Assembly (NCBI RefSeq): GCF_027943255.1
Contig: NC_072893.1
Coordinates: 83,893,784-83,957,783 of the forward strand
DNA length: 64,000 bases
Source: Anastrepha obliqua
Taxonomy: Eukaryota > Arthropoda > Insecta > Diptera > Tephritidae
Direction: 5' to 3'
Positions 1 through 12,276 of this stretch are shown here, one piece after another. The translations under genes were made by a program, and so were the position numbers. The stretch's first letter is position 1; every line of letters starts with the position of its first letter. The notes under the pieces were generated by a model. The model saw nothing but the letters and a program-made list of their open reading frames with translations. It did not search any database and was not told the DNA's origin.

Positions 1-120
1 AAATATGCCACATCATCCAACTCTCTACTCCAATCACACTCAAACCCCTTTGTCACATAAATAATTACAAGTCCCCCAACCTTCACCAGACTCAAGAGAA
101 AGTCTACAGCAGACCTCATA
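1..120 (+). pseudogene. 3' end of a jockey-clade LINE (reverse transcriptase tail)
   Basis: A plus-strand frame reads as the extreme C-terminus of a jockey/BS-type reverse transcriptase, including the KYATSS and RLKRKSTADLI stretches typical of that end. It contains a stop and runs off the window start. The same tail recurs, with about 300 more upstream bases, at 17548-17960, so this is the left visible edge of the segmental duplication. A dead 3' fragment is the best reading. Confidence 0.6.
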
Positions 121-955
121 TCATATTAAATTAGTCTATATTGTAATTTATCATAAAATATGTAAATTTGTTGCATCATTGGGAGCATTCCATAAATGTC
201 TCTTAAATTAATTAAATACAATAGTTATAAAAGTAACAATATTGCTTTATGTTTAAAAAACAGATCGCAATAAAAAAATAGAAAAAAAATTAAAAAACAA
301 AATTGTATAATAGTATAAGCCCAACCGAAATCACACAATCGAGAAAGCAAATGACCTGGTATGATGTTCTTCAAAATATCTATTGACAACTAAAACTCAT
401 CCAGTTTCGCTACTAAGAACTTTTTTGACAAGCACCGGTACCTCAAAACAGTGCTGCTCAAATATATGTTCTGAGTAAATAACATATCAAACGGTGGACG
501 GAGTCGTATCTCATGGAGTACACGAGAATTTTCGTTTGTCCAAACCTAGATATTTCGTTTGTTTGGACGTCCAGGAAATGGAAATTCGCCTTGTTGATCA
601 TGATGAATTCATCAAAATAAAATCAAGGATTTTGTTCTTCAGCTGTAATAACTACTGAACATACGCCAGCGGCAACAGTTATTGAACCATCTGCATTTTC
701 AAATCTTTGGTAAAGATTCTTTAAAACAACAGCCAAGAATGGGACAACCAATTGCATTGCGTATATTCGCGCCTGCTCCTCGTCGTTGTACCTTACTGTT
801 TGGATGTTCTCAAGAGCTTTTCTATCTAAGTGACTCAAATTTTCACGAATCAGCGAAAACTGTGTTCGAAAAAATCATCTTATCTGACGAAGCGCTTTGA
901 GCTATGTTAATGAAAAAAAATGTTGCATAATTGGATCAGATATGGATATGGATAT
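121..955. repeat. Duplicated unclassified repeat, probably decayed DNA transposon
   Basis: This stretch matches 17990-18960 base for base over long runs, with small indels and one extra block in the second copy (about 18600-18840). A minus-strand frame at 623-838 ends in a segment shared with 18479-18667, but I recognise no domain in it. Its position beside a mariner-like element suggests an old DNA transposon. It is part of the duplicated unit, not an independent gene. Confidence 0.45.
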
Positions 956-1205
956 AAAGGGCCTTTCAAAAATGACGCCTACATATCAGTAATGATAAAT
1001 TCTTAGACGGTAATGTCATCTTAGACAGACATATGCACAATTTTACCCGATAGAACAAGGCATTAAAATGATTGAGACATTCGGGTCGAGATGCTGAACT
1101 CAATATTGCGCAAGTCTCAAGTTATTTTTATTTGAATAAAAATTTAAATTTTTACATGTTTTGTTTTAAAACAACATCTAGGCGCATTTTTCGAAAGGCC
1201 CTTCA
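956..1205 (+). mobile_element. Mariner-like deletion derivative (MITE), about 250 bp
   Basis: The ends are inverted repeats: AAGGGCCTTTCAAAAATGAC on the left, and on the right the complement of a closely related sequence ending CGAAAGGCCCTT. The first 140 bases match the left part of the element at 18991-19686, including the start of its transposase. The remainder of the transposase is absent. It is a non-autonomous internal-deletion product of a Tc1/mariner-superfamily element that is abundant in this window. Confidence 0.65.
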
Positions 1206-1764
1206 TGCACAGAAACCAATGCACCCGCTAAAATGTAAAGGTTAATTCAAGGTTTTGAGCATTTTTTTCGAGCACGCGCTACAAAACTTTGATTACCATT
1301 TTTTGTGGACTAAAATAATGAAAAACAAGGGCTAAGATGAGCTTTTGTTTCATCAAATTTCAAATCAAAAATAATAGTAATAACCGTGGTATAATATTTT
1401 TTAGTATAATCTTTAAAGTTGAATATCTCGAAAACGGTTAAGTTTTGGTCATGATGATATGTCATCAAATTTATCTGAAATTATCAAGTAATAATTTCCT
1501 TGCATATCTATGACGACTTGCCCGGTAACCTTGTATATGAATATGGTATATATCCCCACACTTCAAATATCTTATGTATTTTTACTAGCGCTTAACCATG
1601 AACATTTTTGAGTACTTATCAAAATGTGATATGCAAAATTTAATACAGAAAATGTGTCAATCTTGATGTTCCAAAAGCTTGCGATAAAGCAAGGTACCCC
1701 ACATCAGAGGTCACATTGTATTATGGACTTATAATGGTAATAATAATAATACTGATAATAATAA
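1206..1764. other. AT-rich intergenic DNA, nothing recognised
   Basis: No coding frame with family resemblance, no RNA gene and no terminal repeats were seen. A run of TAA/TAT trinucleotides lies near 1736-1765, just left of where homology to 25955 onward begins. Confidence 0.4.
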
Positions 1765-2164
1765 TAGTTCGGTTCCAAATCATCCCTATTTAATACTTTA
1801 TTGAATAAAATAGCCACTTTAGTAATAAATAGTAAAAAAACCGAATAGCTCCATAACGTAAAAGCACCCTTAAAACACGCAAACAATTTATGAACCTAAC
1901 GCCCCAAATAACGTTTGCCCCAACTTTGGTAGCGCAGGTCCAAAACAGTGTATACTTGTGTTAATATTAATAACTAAGTGCTAAACAGTTAACATAAAAT
2001 TATACAGATCAACACATACCTTTACATACCTATTGTATGTATGTATGTTAACTGCTTGACAAATTTTATTAATGAGCAAACAAAGAAATGCAAGCTTACT
2101 CATACATATATTACATTATACTTGCATATATATAAGTAATCAAACAGAGGGTCAGTAAATTGAT

Positions 2165-2512
2165 AATAAAGAGCGTTTAGTTATCGGGGAAAGCTAAAAG
2201 ATAACGTAATATAGGTGAGCAAAGTGTTGAATGCAAACAGCGCTCTCATCCTCTCATTTCATTTGAATGCACCGCAAAATATTATGCAGATGTGGTTTGT
2301 AGCTAAAGCAATGCGAAAAATCTGTCAACTCATCGCCGTTTTTTTTTTTTTTTGCAATGCCATAACATTTTTCTATTAAAGCGCGTTTTTTGGCCAAAAC
2401 CACAGTCAGTTTCCAATAGATTTTGCGGTGCGTTGCGTTTCTTATATTTTAGACGCTCGTCATAAATTAACAGTTAAATACTATAATTTGAAAATATCAA
2501 AGCACTTAAAAA
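2165..2512 (+). promoter_or_regulatory. Candidate 5' flank and core promoter of gene 1
   Basis: The segment is conserved with the same place upstream of gene 2. It contains a TCAGTT initiator-like hexamer at 2406-2411, about 105 bases before the start codon. Two GATA cores lie upstream (TTATCG near 2178, AGATAACG near 2199), a motif class often found near fly gut and fat-body genes. No clear TATA box or downstream promoter element was found. The promoter call is inference from spacing and conservation. Confidence 0.25.
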
Positions 2513-5500
2513 ATGGTGATACGGAATCCTAACAATATCTACATTCCCGACTACTTAAATGAAGAGTTTTTTGTGAATGCACTGGAAGAGGGTCTGCGTG
2601 AAATCAAAGTCACAATTAATGAAGCCATTTTTGAATGGGGCAGCAACCCCGGAGATAACTATTGTTCGCGCATTTATCGTGTATTGGTTGGCTTTCAGCG
2701 TCTGTCAGCGGATCAAAAGCAACCAGTGCAAGAACAATTATCATTAATAATCAAAACTATTCCGATAACAAAAGAAACGCGATTCCTGGAAGATGTCGGC
2801 GTATTTCTAAAGGAGAAATTGACCTACTTTGATGTGTTGCCTCGGCTAGAATTACTTATCGATGGTTATAAATTTGGTGCTAAGTTAGTATCTGTGCAAA
2901 ACCTTTTATAAAGTGTAACATTGAGAAGAAATTTGTTTCTTTGAAATTCGAAAAGAAACCAAATGTTTATTTGAAAAGTTCTGATATTTTAATTGTGGTG
3001 TAAACTAGGGTGGCTGCAATTTCGGAAATTTTTCAAATAGTTTGGGACTCTCTGGAGAAATGTGGTTACCTAAAAAAGTACTAAATTAGATATACTGCAT
3101 TAAGACAATCGGATAAAATGTAATGTTTTCGACTTGAGACTAAAATTCGAAAAATGAGTGTCTTTGTAAATGAAAATCATATAAAATAAAAAAAACTTTG
3201 TTACGGCTTTTCTTTATTTTCTAAACAACACTGTGTTAAATTTTCCCGCGTTCAAAAATATGTTAATAGTCAGAATCGTGAGATATGTAGCGACTTTAAA
3301 GTAAAAAGTGGTCCATGTAGTGGGTAAAAATACAAAAAATTAAAAGAAAATGGGTATATTATTAGTTTATTCGAAAATTAAAAATTCGGTTTGCTTCGCA
3401 GTAGTACATGCTGGTAATCCAGTTATCCAAGACCTGACAGTTTCTGGCTCTATCGCCCGAATGGCTTGCTCGATATTCGCCTTAAGGACCTAAATCGCTA
3501 CTGGATTGTTCGCATAACTTCGGTTCTTCATGGCACCTCGCCAAAAAAAGTGTAGCGTCGTCAAATCTGGGGCGGCTAATCGTCATTGTCGAGACTTGGC
3601 GGGCAAACGATGAATAGCGACATAGGCTGTGGCCCATAGTGCGCTTTTCTGCTGTAACCAAAGATTGGCTACATTTTCGGCTACGTAACATCATTTATGT
3701 ATGCCTCTGCAGCGCTCACGTTGACCGAAATGACATTTCAAGCCAACCTAAAAAAAGCCCAGTAACGACGACTCAACAAACTAACACTCTTTGAGGATGA
3801 CTTGGCTTCGCGACGATAACGTGCGGTTTTTCCGATTCAGAAATGCGGCAGTTTTGCTTGCTAACATAGCCACCGAGACGAAAATGTGTTTCGTCAGAGA
3901 AGCGAATTTTTCGAGCAAATTCGTTGTATATTTCGAGCTGCTCTAAGCCTCAAACTTTACCAACGTTGTTCAAGTATGATAGTGACTTTCTGTTAAGACT
4001 CCCAGCTGGAAAGAGGTATCGCTGTCAAAATAACATATGATAAAAAAAAATACTACCCAGTACATACAGTTGTATGGCTGTACTTCGGTAGAGCGGTTTT
4101 TTCTAGTAACTCAGTGTAGGTATTGCTCCAAAAGATATGGAAATATTATTATGAATTTTGAGCATGCTTTATAGTAGATATTATTAAAAAAATTTGAGGA
4201 AAGTGTTTTTCAAAAATCTTGGAAAATTAATTTTGGAATCCAATTCCCATCGCCGGCGTTTGAAAATTATATCTTTGTATCGTCTTCGCCAAACTCCCAC
4301 ACTTTTTGGAAGTGGGTTTTTGCAGTTTTCAGCGCGTTTTTTCATTCGCGCGTTGTTATAACAGCTTAAAATAATATTTTGAAAAATCCTGCTAAGCTTA
4401 CAGTACATAAAACATATCCGAGTCGTTCCAGTAACGTAGGCCCGATTGATGCTGTGACACAAAAAAATATTGCATATTTAATTCAACAATCGTAGACACA
4501 TTTTTTTAGTGCGAAAATATATATAAGTTTGTAACCCAGTTCCTTAGTGGAGCACATATAAAGTGATTTTCCTTATATTAAATAAACTGTATGCTCTATA
4601 CTCAAGACTCTAAACTCTTCAACGATCGATTGCAGTAATATTCGTCTCCTTTACCCAGATGCTATTACGCCATTAAATCACCAATGCAGACAATCGTTTT
4701 CGATGACTTGAAAGTTGATGGGTTCACCATTGCATCGCGACAAGATCAGCTCGATTGGGCACACAGCGAATTGATCTTGCGACAAGTGGGTCGTTTGCAT
4801 GCCACCTCAATGGTTTTGATGAAAAGAGTAAGTTTTCATGTTATGTTAGGATTAAGTAACTATAATAGTGTAAGTTTTTTTGGTCCTTTTCATTCGTACT
4901 CAGAGAACTTTTCCTGATTTCGAGAGTCCTTTTCCTATTTTCAATAATTCACAGCCGCCGCCGTAGCCGAATGGGTAGGTGCGTAACTACAATTCGGAAT
5001 TCGGACAACGTAGGTTCGAATCTCCGTGAAACACCAAAATAAAGACAACGTTTTTTCAAATTGCGGTCGCCCCTCGGCAGGCAATGTCAAACCTCCGAGT
5101 TTATTTCTGTCATCGAAAATCTCCTCATCAAACCAGTTGCCTTTCGGAGTCAGCTTACAATTGTAGGATTTAGGTCCCTCCATTTATCAAACAACGTCAA
5201 GACATACAACAAAGAGTGTCAGCACTAATTATATTGTATATATTGTTATAATTCATATTACTTCGTAACCCTTAATGTAAACTCTCTGTTATTCTTAAGC
5301 GACACGACTTCGACGATTCACCAGTTGCTTGCATCTTTGAGAAGTAACACCAGTTATTCATACCAAGTGCATAGAGATATTTTCTTGCTTTCGTTATTTA
5401 CCCATAAGTGACGGTTCGAAGGATTTGTTCACCGGGGTAGCATCGTAGTCATATAATTGTAAAGCTCTAAAAATGGCAGGTGTACGAAATTCACTTTTTT

Positions 5501-6791
5501 TTTGTTATATGTGACTGGCTGCCACGGTTATAGTCTCACGTTATGCTTATGAGATCCACCAAAATGTCGACAAAAACTGGCATCGCTTTTGTAATCACCG
5601 AACCAAAAATCCCGGAGTAGTAATTTTTGTAAACTTAACGCAATGTAATTTAATAATTTGCGGTTCGATCATAATCATCTCAGGACGCTGTGGCTACGTA
5701 GTCAAGACACGAAACCCCTCGGTCAAAGTGTGCTAGAAAAAAAAGTTGTTTTTATTCTACTGCCTAGTTGTTTATTACTATTATAATTCTGCAATTCTGT
5801 CTTCTGAAAACAGATGTATATACTCAGGGCATCAGTAAATATTTGCACTAACCTAAATTTCTCTGCACAGTTTAGTCAAAGCCATCAAAGCGAATAACTG
5901 TTAAAACTAATATTCTCCTAAATTTCATAATTTAAATATGTATTTTACTAAATCAACACGCCCTTTTTGTATTTCCAGGATCCCGACATCACCAAACGCC
6001 TCAATAAAGGGATGCTCTCCGAAGAGACTTTAATGAAGAGTGATACCTTTGAAAATATGTTTGGCGGCACACTGAAGCAGTTAGCTATCAATTCAGCGAA
6101 TTGGCCTGGTTTTGAAAAGATTTCCCAGAAACTACATCACTTTTATAATAATTTCAAGTCAATATGTTTGCGTACGGCCGAACGCCGCAAAGACGATCGC
6201 ATTGTTGTGATGAATCATGGTGATCTATGGACCGCCAATTTCATGTATGCCTATGATGATCCCCAGCAACCGATTAAGCCAACGCGCGCAATTTTTGTAA
6301 GTACATTCATACATTTTAAATGGTTAATCACTTTCTCCGTAGGGACCTTTACAAGTAAATCTGTGACTTACTTTCAGGTGGACTTTCAGCTAAACTTCTA
6401 TGGCAGCCCCGGCTGTGATCTCAATTTCCTACTCAATACAAGTATACGTCTCGATTTGCTAAAATATCGGCGCGATGAACTAATAAACGTCTACTTCCAA
6501 ACCTTTACCGAAACTCTGAAATATCTTCACTATGAAAATATTCCGACATTAGAGGATCTCAAATATGAATTGCGTGCACGAGAACTTTATGGTCTATTTG
6601 CACTGTTCGGTTTCCTGCCGATCGTTACTATACCAAAGGAGTGGTCCGAAGACAGCAGTATTGATAAATTAGTGGATGAGGAGTTTGCCCGGAAAAAATT
6701 TGAGAAAATATTCTCACAGGAGCGTCTACAAATGCAACTAAAATACGCTTTGCAGCGCTTGGAAGATTTGGGCGTCTTGGACGAATTTTAG
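2513..6791 (+). CDS. EcKinase/CHK-family kinase gene 1 (complete, 4 exons)
   Basis: Exons are 2513-2883, 4659-4827, 5979-6296 and 6378-6791, giving 423 codons with introns in phases 2, 0, 0. Donors are GTTAGT, GTAAGT and GTAAGT; acceptors are CCCAG, TCCAG and TTCAG. The protein is a cytosolic-type CHK/EcKinase-like phosphotransferase (Pfam EcKinase family) of normal length, with no signal peptide or membrane segment. Visible signatures are a GDNYCSRIYRV loop (47-57), the presumed ATP-binding lysine K81, the Brenner catalytic motif HGDLWTAN (H260-N267, catalytic D262) and the metal-binding VDFQ at 287-290, split by intron 3. Family members phosphorylate ecdysteroids or, as proposed, dietary toxins; the substrate here is unknown. 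The start is the only ATG in frame with exon 1 and follows an A-rich leader. It is a near-duplicate of gene 2. Confidence 0.92.
3370..4060 (-). pseudogene. Tc1/mariner-superfamily transposase relic in intron 1
   Basis: Read on the minus strand, this shows FSDETHFRLGGYVSKQNCR (about 3800-3910), the first-aspartate region of the transposase type seen intact at 41851-42450. Further along is a C-terminal ANIEQAIRAIEPETV stretch (about 3440-3480). Stops and frameshifts break it throughout and no terminal repeats were resolved. The same relic sits in intron 1 of gene 2 (27785-28480), so it inserted before the duplication. Confidence 0.7.
4955..5240 (+). mobile_element. tRNA-derived SINE (old copy) in intron 2
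   Basis: It begins with GCCGCCGTAGCCGAATGGG (A-box-like), followed by a GGTTCGAATCTC B box and the family body with GCGGTCGCCCCTCGGCAGGC. The copy is diverged and its 3' tail is degenerate compared with 57507-57827. An equivalent copy is in intron 2 of gene 2 at 29376-29660, so insertion predates the duplication. Confidence 0.8.
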
Positions 6792-6928
6792 AGAATGTAA
6801 ATTGGAACTGGATATACTCGCATGTATATGTAGATGTATAGATGTACATATGTATTATATTATACAATTTGTTTTAAATTATTAGGATAAAAGAAAGCTA
6901 TTATTGTGTACTTAAATATAAATTTATT

Positions 6929-6934
6929 AATAAA
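6929..6934 (+). promoter_or_regulatory. Candidate polyadenylation signal of gene 1
   Basis: AATAAA lies 138 bases after the stop codon, within sequence conserved in the 3' flank of gene 2. No cDNA evidence is available. Confidence 0.45.
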
Positions 6935-6984
6935 TTTCATCGCTCATAGTCTTTGAAAGTGTAATAACAGCAATAAGAGTACGA

Positions 6985-7320
6985 GGGGTGCCTTTTATAT
7001 GTCGGGATTAGAGAACAAAAACAAATTTTAATAATCGAAAATCACTTTATTGTTTTTCAAAATACTCTCCATGAAGATCTATACACTTTTGCATGCGTTT
7101 GAACCAATTGTCGAAGCACTTTTGCCACTCTGAATGAGGTACCTCCCAAACATGCATTCTGAATGCCGCAACCGCTTCTTCAGGTGTCGAAAAACGTTGA
7201 CCTCTCAGTTTGTTTTTTACGTACGGGAATAAAAAGAAGTCATTCGGTGCCAAGTCAGGACTATACGGCGGATGACCCATTAATTCGATGTTTTGTTTAA
7301 ATATCACACTTGCCAATTTC
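6985..7320 (-). pseudogene. Truncated mariner transposase (C-terminal part)
   Basis: A minus-strand frame at 7047-7316 carries the mariner signature PPYSPDLAPNDFFLFP with the third catalytic aspartate, then a typical C-terminus ending in GEYFEKQ. The N-terminal two thirds are missing. The outer end near 6990 (GGGGTGCCTTTTATATGTCG) resembles a mariner terminal repeat. The element abuts the right boundary of segmental copy 1 and is absent from copy 2. Confidence 0.75.
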
Positions 7321-9324
7321 CATTTGTATACGAAATATATTTGTATTGTCCAAAAAATATACTATTTACATTCAAATATTGATTAAAATTTAATTTTTAA
7401 ACAGTTTGCAGTTTGTTTCATTTAAGTAAAACAATACATTTTTGCTACCATTTTCACCAAAAAGGATTTAGTTTTTCCACTTTCTTCACCTGCATAAATG
7501 CAACCTTTTCTGAGGGAGTGTCAAATGAGCAAACCTTTAATAATTGAATCATGGTGAGCCACTTAATCGCTGCGCCAAATTATTTTCTCAATAGTTGATT
7601 GGATAGGCTTGTTCACCTAGCGATTTCTCTGAAGTTAATGAGAATATTTGACTGATATCGTATCGTTATAAGTAATTACCTTAAATCGCCGAACGCTTAG
7701 TTAATGGAAATCATTCCCCCTCCTATCTTTTCGCAAACGTTTTGACCTCCCCTCTGCACCGATGCAGTTATCTTAAGTTGACATTTTCTTGACAGCTGAA
7801 TAAATAACTTTAATTAACATAAAATATTTGGAGGAAAATCATTAATTGTACCAAATGTTATGGCTCGCTTGGAAAAGCAAAACCTTTTGCTTGTTTACTT
7901 TCATGTATGCTTGTATTTGGGCTTGTACTGCTTGCTATGCGTGATTTTATTGCCGCTCGTGTTGCGACTTTTGGGAATCTTTCTAACTTATTTAACCGAA
8001 ATTCTCAAGCAAAAGTATTGTTTATGGAATTTAGTATTTCTGGCACGTTAGTTTGAAATTATTTTGAATTATATTGCGACTCTTTAATTGGTTGTCAATT
8101 GGATGGCGTATTTTTGAGGTTTGAGGCAAATGGAATTGAAATATGAAAAAAACGCGGCTAAGGGTGTTCTGATGAGAAAAAGTCTCATGTATTCTCACTT
8201 TTTTATTACACATTTTTTTGTAATAACAACACGACAAGCCAAATAGGTACGTAGACATATGCAAATTTATTTTTAATAAAATTTTGCCATGTTTACTTAT
8301 AAAGTTAAATGTTATTAAATAGAAGTGTATATTTATGTCAATTTATATACAGTAATTTACCTATAAAGATGTGAAGGCTATGCAATTGTTTAATAACAGT
8401 ATTTATTTAGTTTAATGTATACGTGCTAAACTGTGGTAATAGACAACATGAAAGTGCGTGAGAGAGAATACATTTTCATACAACAGCCTAATTACCCATA
8501 TTTCATTTTCTGATATTTATTCAAGATTTAAATTCATTATTCAAATTCTGTGACGCAAAAATTACATAATATGGTTTAGACTACCTAAATTCTTAAATAT
8601 AAAAGGCATCTGAAGTTATCCAAGAATTCGGAATAAAAAATTTAGTTCATAAGGAAAGTTTATGCGGAGGGTCATGGTCTAATGTATTGATGACATATGG
8701 TATATAAGTATATTTGTAATGCTGTCAACACAAAATTTTGTTTGGTATAATTTAAAACCAAAAAGTACATTAACATCCTATTAACTGCCTTGTCACAATT
8801 CCCATGAAAATGTAATATTGTATATACATATATGCCACAGATTGGGCCAAATAAGACCTATAACTAACACTCACCTGGCATGTAACGATAATTCTCTAAA
8901 ATGGCATTGTTACCACAAATAGGGTGTCATTTAATTTAATTACAATTTTCGTCTGAAATATTGAATTTAAAACTTGAGTTCTTACAACCAAAGTCTGAGT
9001 GCGATGAATTTTAAGATTACCATCCAGGCATTATTTTAGGATTTCGCGCCCGCTAAAATTAATAAAAGTATTTCATTATTTCCATACTAGAAATGAATTT
9101 TAATATCAAATGCTATCAAACAAAAAATATACAACATCTACTCTTAAGAAAATCTGTACACGAGCAATTTTTCAATTTCAATTTTTGCCCCTTCAGCCGT
9201 CTTTACACCGATAACTCGAATCAAATTTAGCGCTGCCAACAAGAATGATGTTGGTAACTACAGGCCTATTCGCAAACTATCTATGACAGCAAGCACCCTA
9301 ACAGAAGATTTACAATTCTTCCGA
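7321..9324. other. Intergenic DNA, no recognised gene
   Basis: AT-rich DNA without family-level similarity that I can see. A 63-codon plus-strand frame at 7860-8051 is strongly hydrophobic, with two possible membrane spans, and is followed by a possible splice donor (GTTAGT near 8046). It has no recognisable family and I do not call it a gene. Confidence 0.35.
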
Positions 9325-9506
9325 ATGGCGACTTACGTCAATCATATTTGGCACTTGCGAAATAGATAGCGGCAGTATACAAACAGACAAACAATGAAGC
9401 ACGTAAAGTTCAAAATAAAGATTTCCATTACTCAAAATCTTTTTTTTTTTTTAGTAAAATAGTTATTCAAAAACAAAATTGGATGATTAATTTTGCACCA
9501 CCGTGT
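9325..9506 (-). mobile_element. MITE fragment of the GGTGGCGCAAAATTAA family
   Basis: In reverse complement the right end reads GGTGGTGCAAAATTAATC and continues through the same body as the copies at 42960-43181 and 63851-64000, including the TTGTTTGTCTGTTTGTATAC stretch. The opposite terminal repeat is not visible, so the copy is truncated. Confidence 0.6.
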
Positions 9507-9924
9507 ATATCCAATAACTAGCATGTATGGATAGTAGAGCAAGTAGCGAGGAAACGTGGGAGATCATCAGAGGTTTCGCGGAAGGAATTCTCCGGAAAAA
9601 AAGCGGGACCTGGACGCAGGTACCTTTGTACAGAGAAAGGTGGAACGCCACTCTGAATAAATGCGAAAACGGTTCCAAAGTGGGCGACCGTTCCAAACGA
9701 GGGGGAGTTTTTTAGTCTCCGGTCATACCATTGCTGCGAAGGCAGCTTTGATGATGTACTAGGCATTTTCCACCTCCTTACCCGAAAAAAACAAAATTTT
9801 CAAGTCTATATAGTATTTTCCAACACTTTTTACCAGGTCAACATTTCAATTTTAACCTCCAAACGGCGCCTTTTTGGGTTTTTAGTCTCACCTTCCATGT
9901 CGTAAGAGCCTGATTGTCGTTAAA

Positions 9925-10490
9925 ACTGTTTCTTCTTATTTTTTCGTTGCCTCTTCTGGAGTCCCTCCGGGAAATATTCTGACTCGTTTACTCTTCATCT
10001 TGTTTATTAATGATATGTCTAAGTGTATTCAGTTCAATTTTTAAAACAATATCAACGCTCTCCGACTCGTGTAAGCTCCAGTAAAATCTTCATAACGTCG
10101 CGGCATGGTGTGATAAAAATCGCCTGCGCTAAGTTTTAGCAAATATTTGTCAGATATAGTTTCTAAATAGTTTCTAGGCAGTTAGTGCATTTTTTGTTTC
10201 GAAATTTCTACTTCTGACTCGACTTAAATTATATAATTTCTAAGTCATATTCTAAACTTTCCTGTATCCGGCGCTTTGATTCAGACCTTACTGATCCATA
10301 TACGCGAAAGTTACTATTTGCCTCAGTTGTACGATCCATTACATCAATAGCTATGGCTGGCTGGTTGACCTATTGGAGGTGTTATAATGGTATCAAAACA
10401 GCGTTTTAGTGGTACTTAGGGAGTGCCAGAGTGGCACTTAAACTATTTCACCTACGTACCTACGCTCTCTGATCGTTTAAGGTTTTGAAC
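9925..10490 (+). pseudogene. Jockey-clade LINE reverse transcriptase fragment
   Basis: Frames read SGVPPGNILTRLLFILFIND (about 9957-10016), the RT palm motif region. Later comes DPYTRKLLFASVVRSI (about 10290-10340), which corresponds to the thumb region of jockey elements. Multiple frameshifts and stops separate the blocks and neither element end is present. It is an old dead LINE fragment. Confidence 0.55.
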
Positions 10491-12276
10491 AACTTTTGAA
10501 AAACAAGTCCGTCATTTTGTTATTTTTCCAAAAAGGTTTTCCATTGTAGCACCTGCCAGAATGATAAGTCTATAGAATGCATAATTATCAGTTTAACTTT
10601 TTCGTTGCAGATGTCCTGAAGAGCCAAAATCCTGTTACTTTGGTACCACACTACTACAAAAAAATATGTAAAACAAAAATGGTTTTTGTTTATTATTTGA
10701 TGTCAATAATAACATATTATAAAATCAAAGCGGTCGCATTTTATTTTCTTAAAAAAAAAATTCCTAAAAAATATCTATAAAAAATGAGTATTTGACCAGA
10801 CTACCTTAATTTTGTTGATCCAATTACTTCATATGATGTGCGATGTGCCAACCTTGAGATCTTTACAAATGGAAGAAGTATTCTCCCATTCTGTTTTATA
10901 TTTAATATCACCAGTAGTATAATTGGCTGTCATCTTTTTTAGAGCGCATTTATTTTTGCATTCCACAAAAAAAACTTGGAAATAATGATTTATTCTTTCT
11001 GGAGTGGGTTAGATCTGCTTATGTCGCTTATGCTTTGATGCATAGGACGATGAAAGAATTTAAATAGTACAAAATAGTGATCTAACGAAACGCTAGCATA
11101 CGTACTCGTATTTGCATTACCTCCGCTTGCAAATCGATAGGAGAGTCACTACGTACATTAGTGAGTAGACACGGTGTTTTTCATGTTCTGGGGTTTCCAC
11201 TATGGCACTTTCAAGTATTATTGAGCTAAGAATATTATTAATAACTAATAAAAAATTTAAGTGCCAGTGTTTCTCAAAAATTACAAAACAACTTGTTTTC
11301 AAAATTTTGAACAAAGAAATTAGATTATTTTCAAAAAAAAAAATTTTAATTATACTTGACCTTAAGAAACTTTAAAAATGCTAAAGAAACCGAAAATGTT
11401 GCACTTTAAACATCTAAACATTTTACATTTTGAATAAATCTCCAAATTATAAGTATTAAATTTCTTTCAAACTTGTTTCAATCTTCTTATTAAACTCATA
11501 CCTACTAATTAACCAATTTTCAGAAAAATGTACGACAATGTCTTAAATATTCAAAAAAAAAGAGTGTTCCAATTTGGTAAACGAGATGTTTAAAAAAAAA
11601 TTAAGTTTATCTAAAAAATTTGGAAAATTATTCAACATAATTTGGATATACTCGTATCAGTTTATTTTTTTTATTTACAGGTTGATTGAAAAATGTTTAA
11701 AGCGGCGCCTGTTAACCGACAGAGAAATCCAAATATAGGTATGCGCAATTTTAATATTTCACCTACCTTTTGAACACAAACAAAATGGCATTTCGATCTG
11801 TCAAGTCTTTCTTCATTTTTTTATTTCCTTGACAATTGAATACAAAAAAAGTTATGGAATGTTACAATTTAGTTTCGTTACTACTCGAAAGATAAAGCGA
11901 AGACTAATGCATTCCATATACCACGATTTTGTGTAATATAAGTCTGGCTCTCAATTTGTTGACATTTAGAATGTACCGTGTTAATCCATGTACTTCTGAA
12001 TCGTCCTCTCCTTCGTGGCTTCCACTCAAGTGCCATTTTAGCGATGTCATTATTTAACCGTTTTCATGTCTTATTTTCTTATTATTTTCTTACAATAAAA
12101 ATAATCGAATATCGTGCAGTGATATAATTCGTATTTTGGATAGATTATCAGCTAGAGATATGCTTAAAAAGTGGTATGTTAAAATTATTAAAGGAAACTA
12201 CTCCTGCATTTCCAAATTCGATTGGTTGGGTTTTAGAGCGCTCTCACGGTAATCGGTCTACTCACTTTTCCAAAAT
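10491..12276. other. AT-rich intergenic DNA, nothing recognised
   Basis: Only short unrelated frames and A/T runs are present. A minus-strand stretch around 10850-10950 looks faintly protein-like but I cannot assign it. Confidence 0.35.

Larger units (their letters stand above)
1765..6979 (+). repeat. Segmental duplication, copy 1 (kinase-gene portion)
   Basis: From about 1765 to 6979 the sequence aligns continuously with about 25955-31402. The match covers 5' flank, all exons and introns, and 3' flank, with only scattered substitutions and small indels. Homology ends abruptly after AACAGCAATAAGA in both copies. The block upstream (1-955) also matches 17883-18960, so the original unit probably began left of the window. 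The 5' flank here keeps two short segments (about 2260-2298 and 2354-2389) that are missing from copy 2. Confidence 0.85.

Noticed and set aside
4184..4462. 92-codon minus-strand frame, repeated at 28607-28885 with identical translation
   Set aside because: Identity is explained by the segmental duplication. It lies in intron 1 antisense to the host gene, has no recognisable domain and is probably a chance frame in transposon-derived DNA.
7860..8051. Hydrophobic 63-codon frame that could be a small membrane protein or first exon
   Set aside because: No family match, no partner exon found and AT-rich context; hydrophobic chance frames are common in such DNA.
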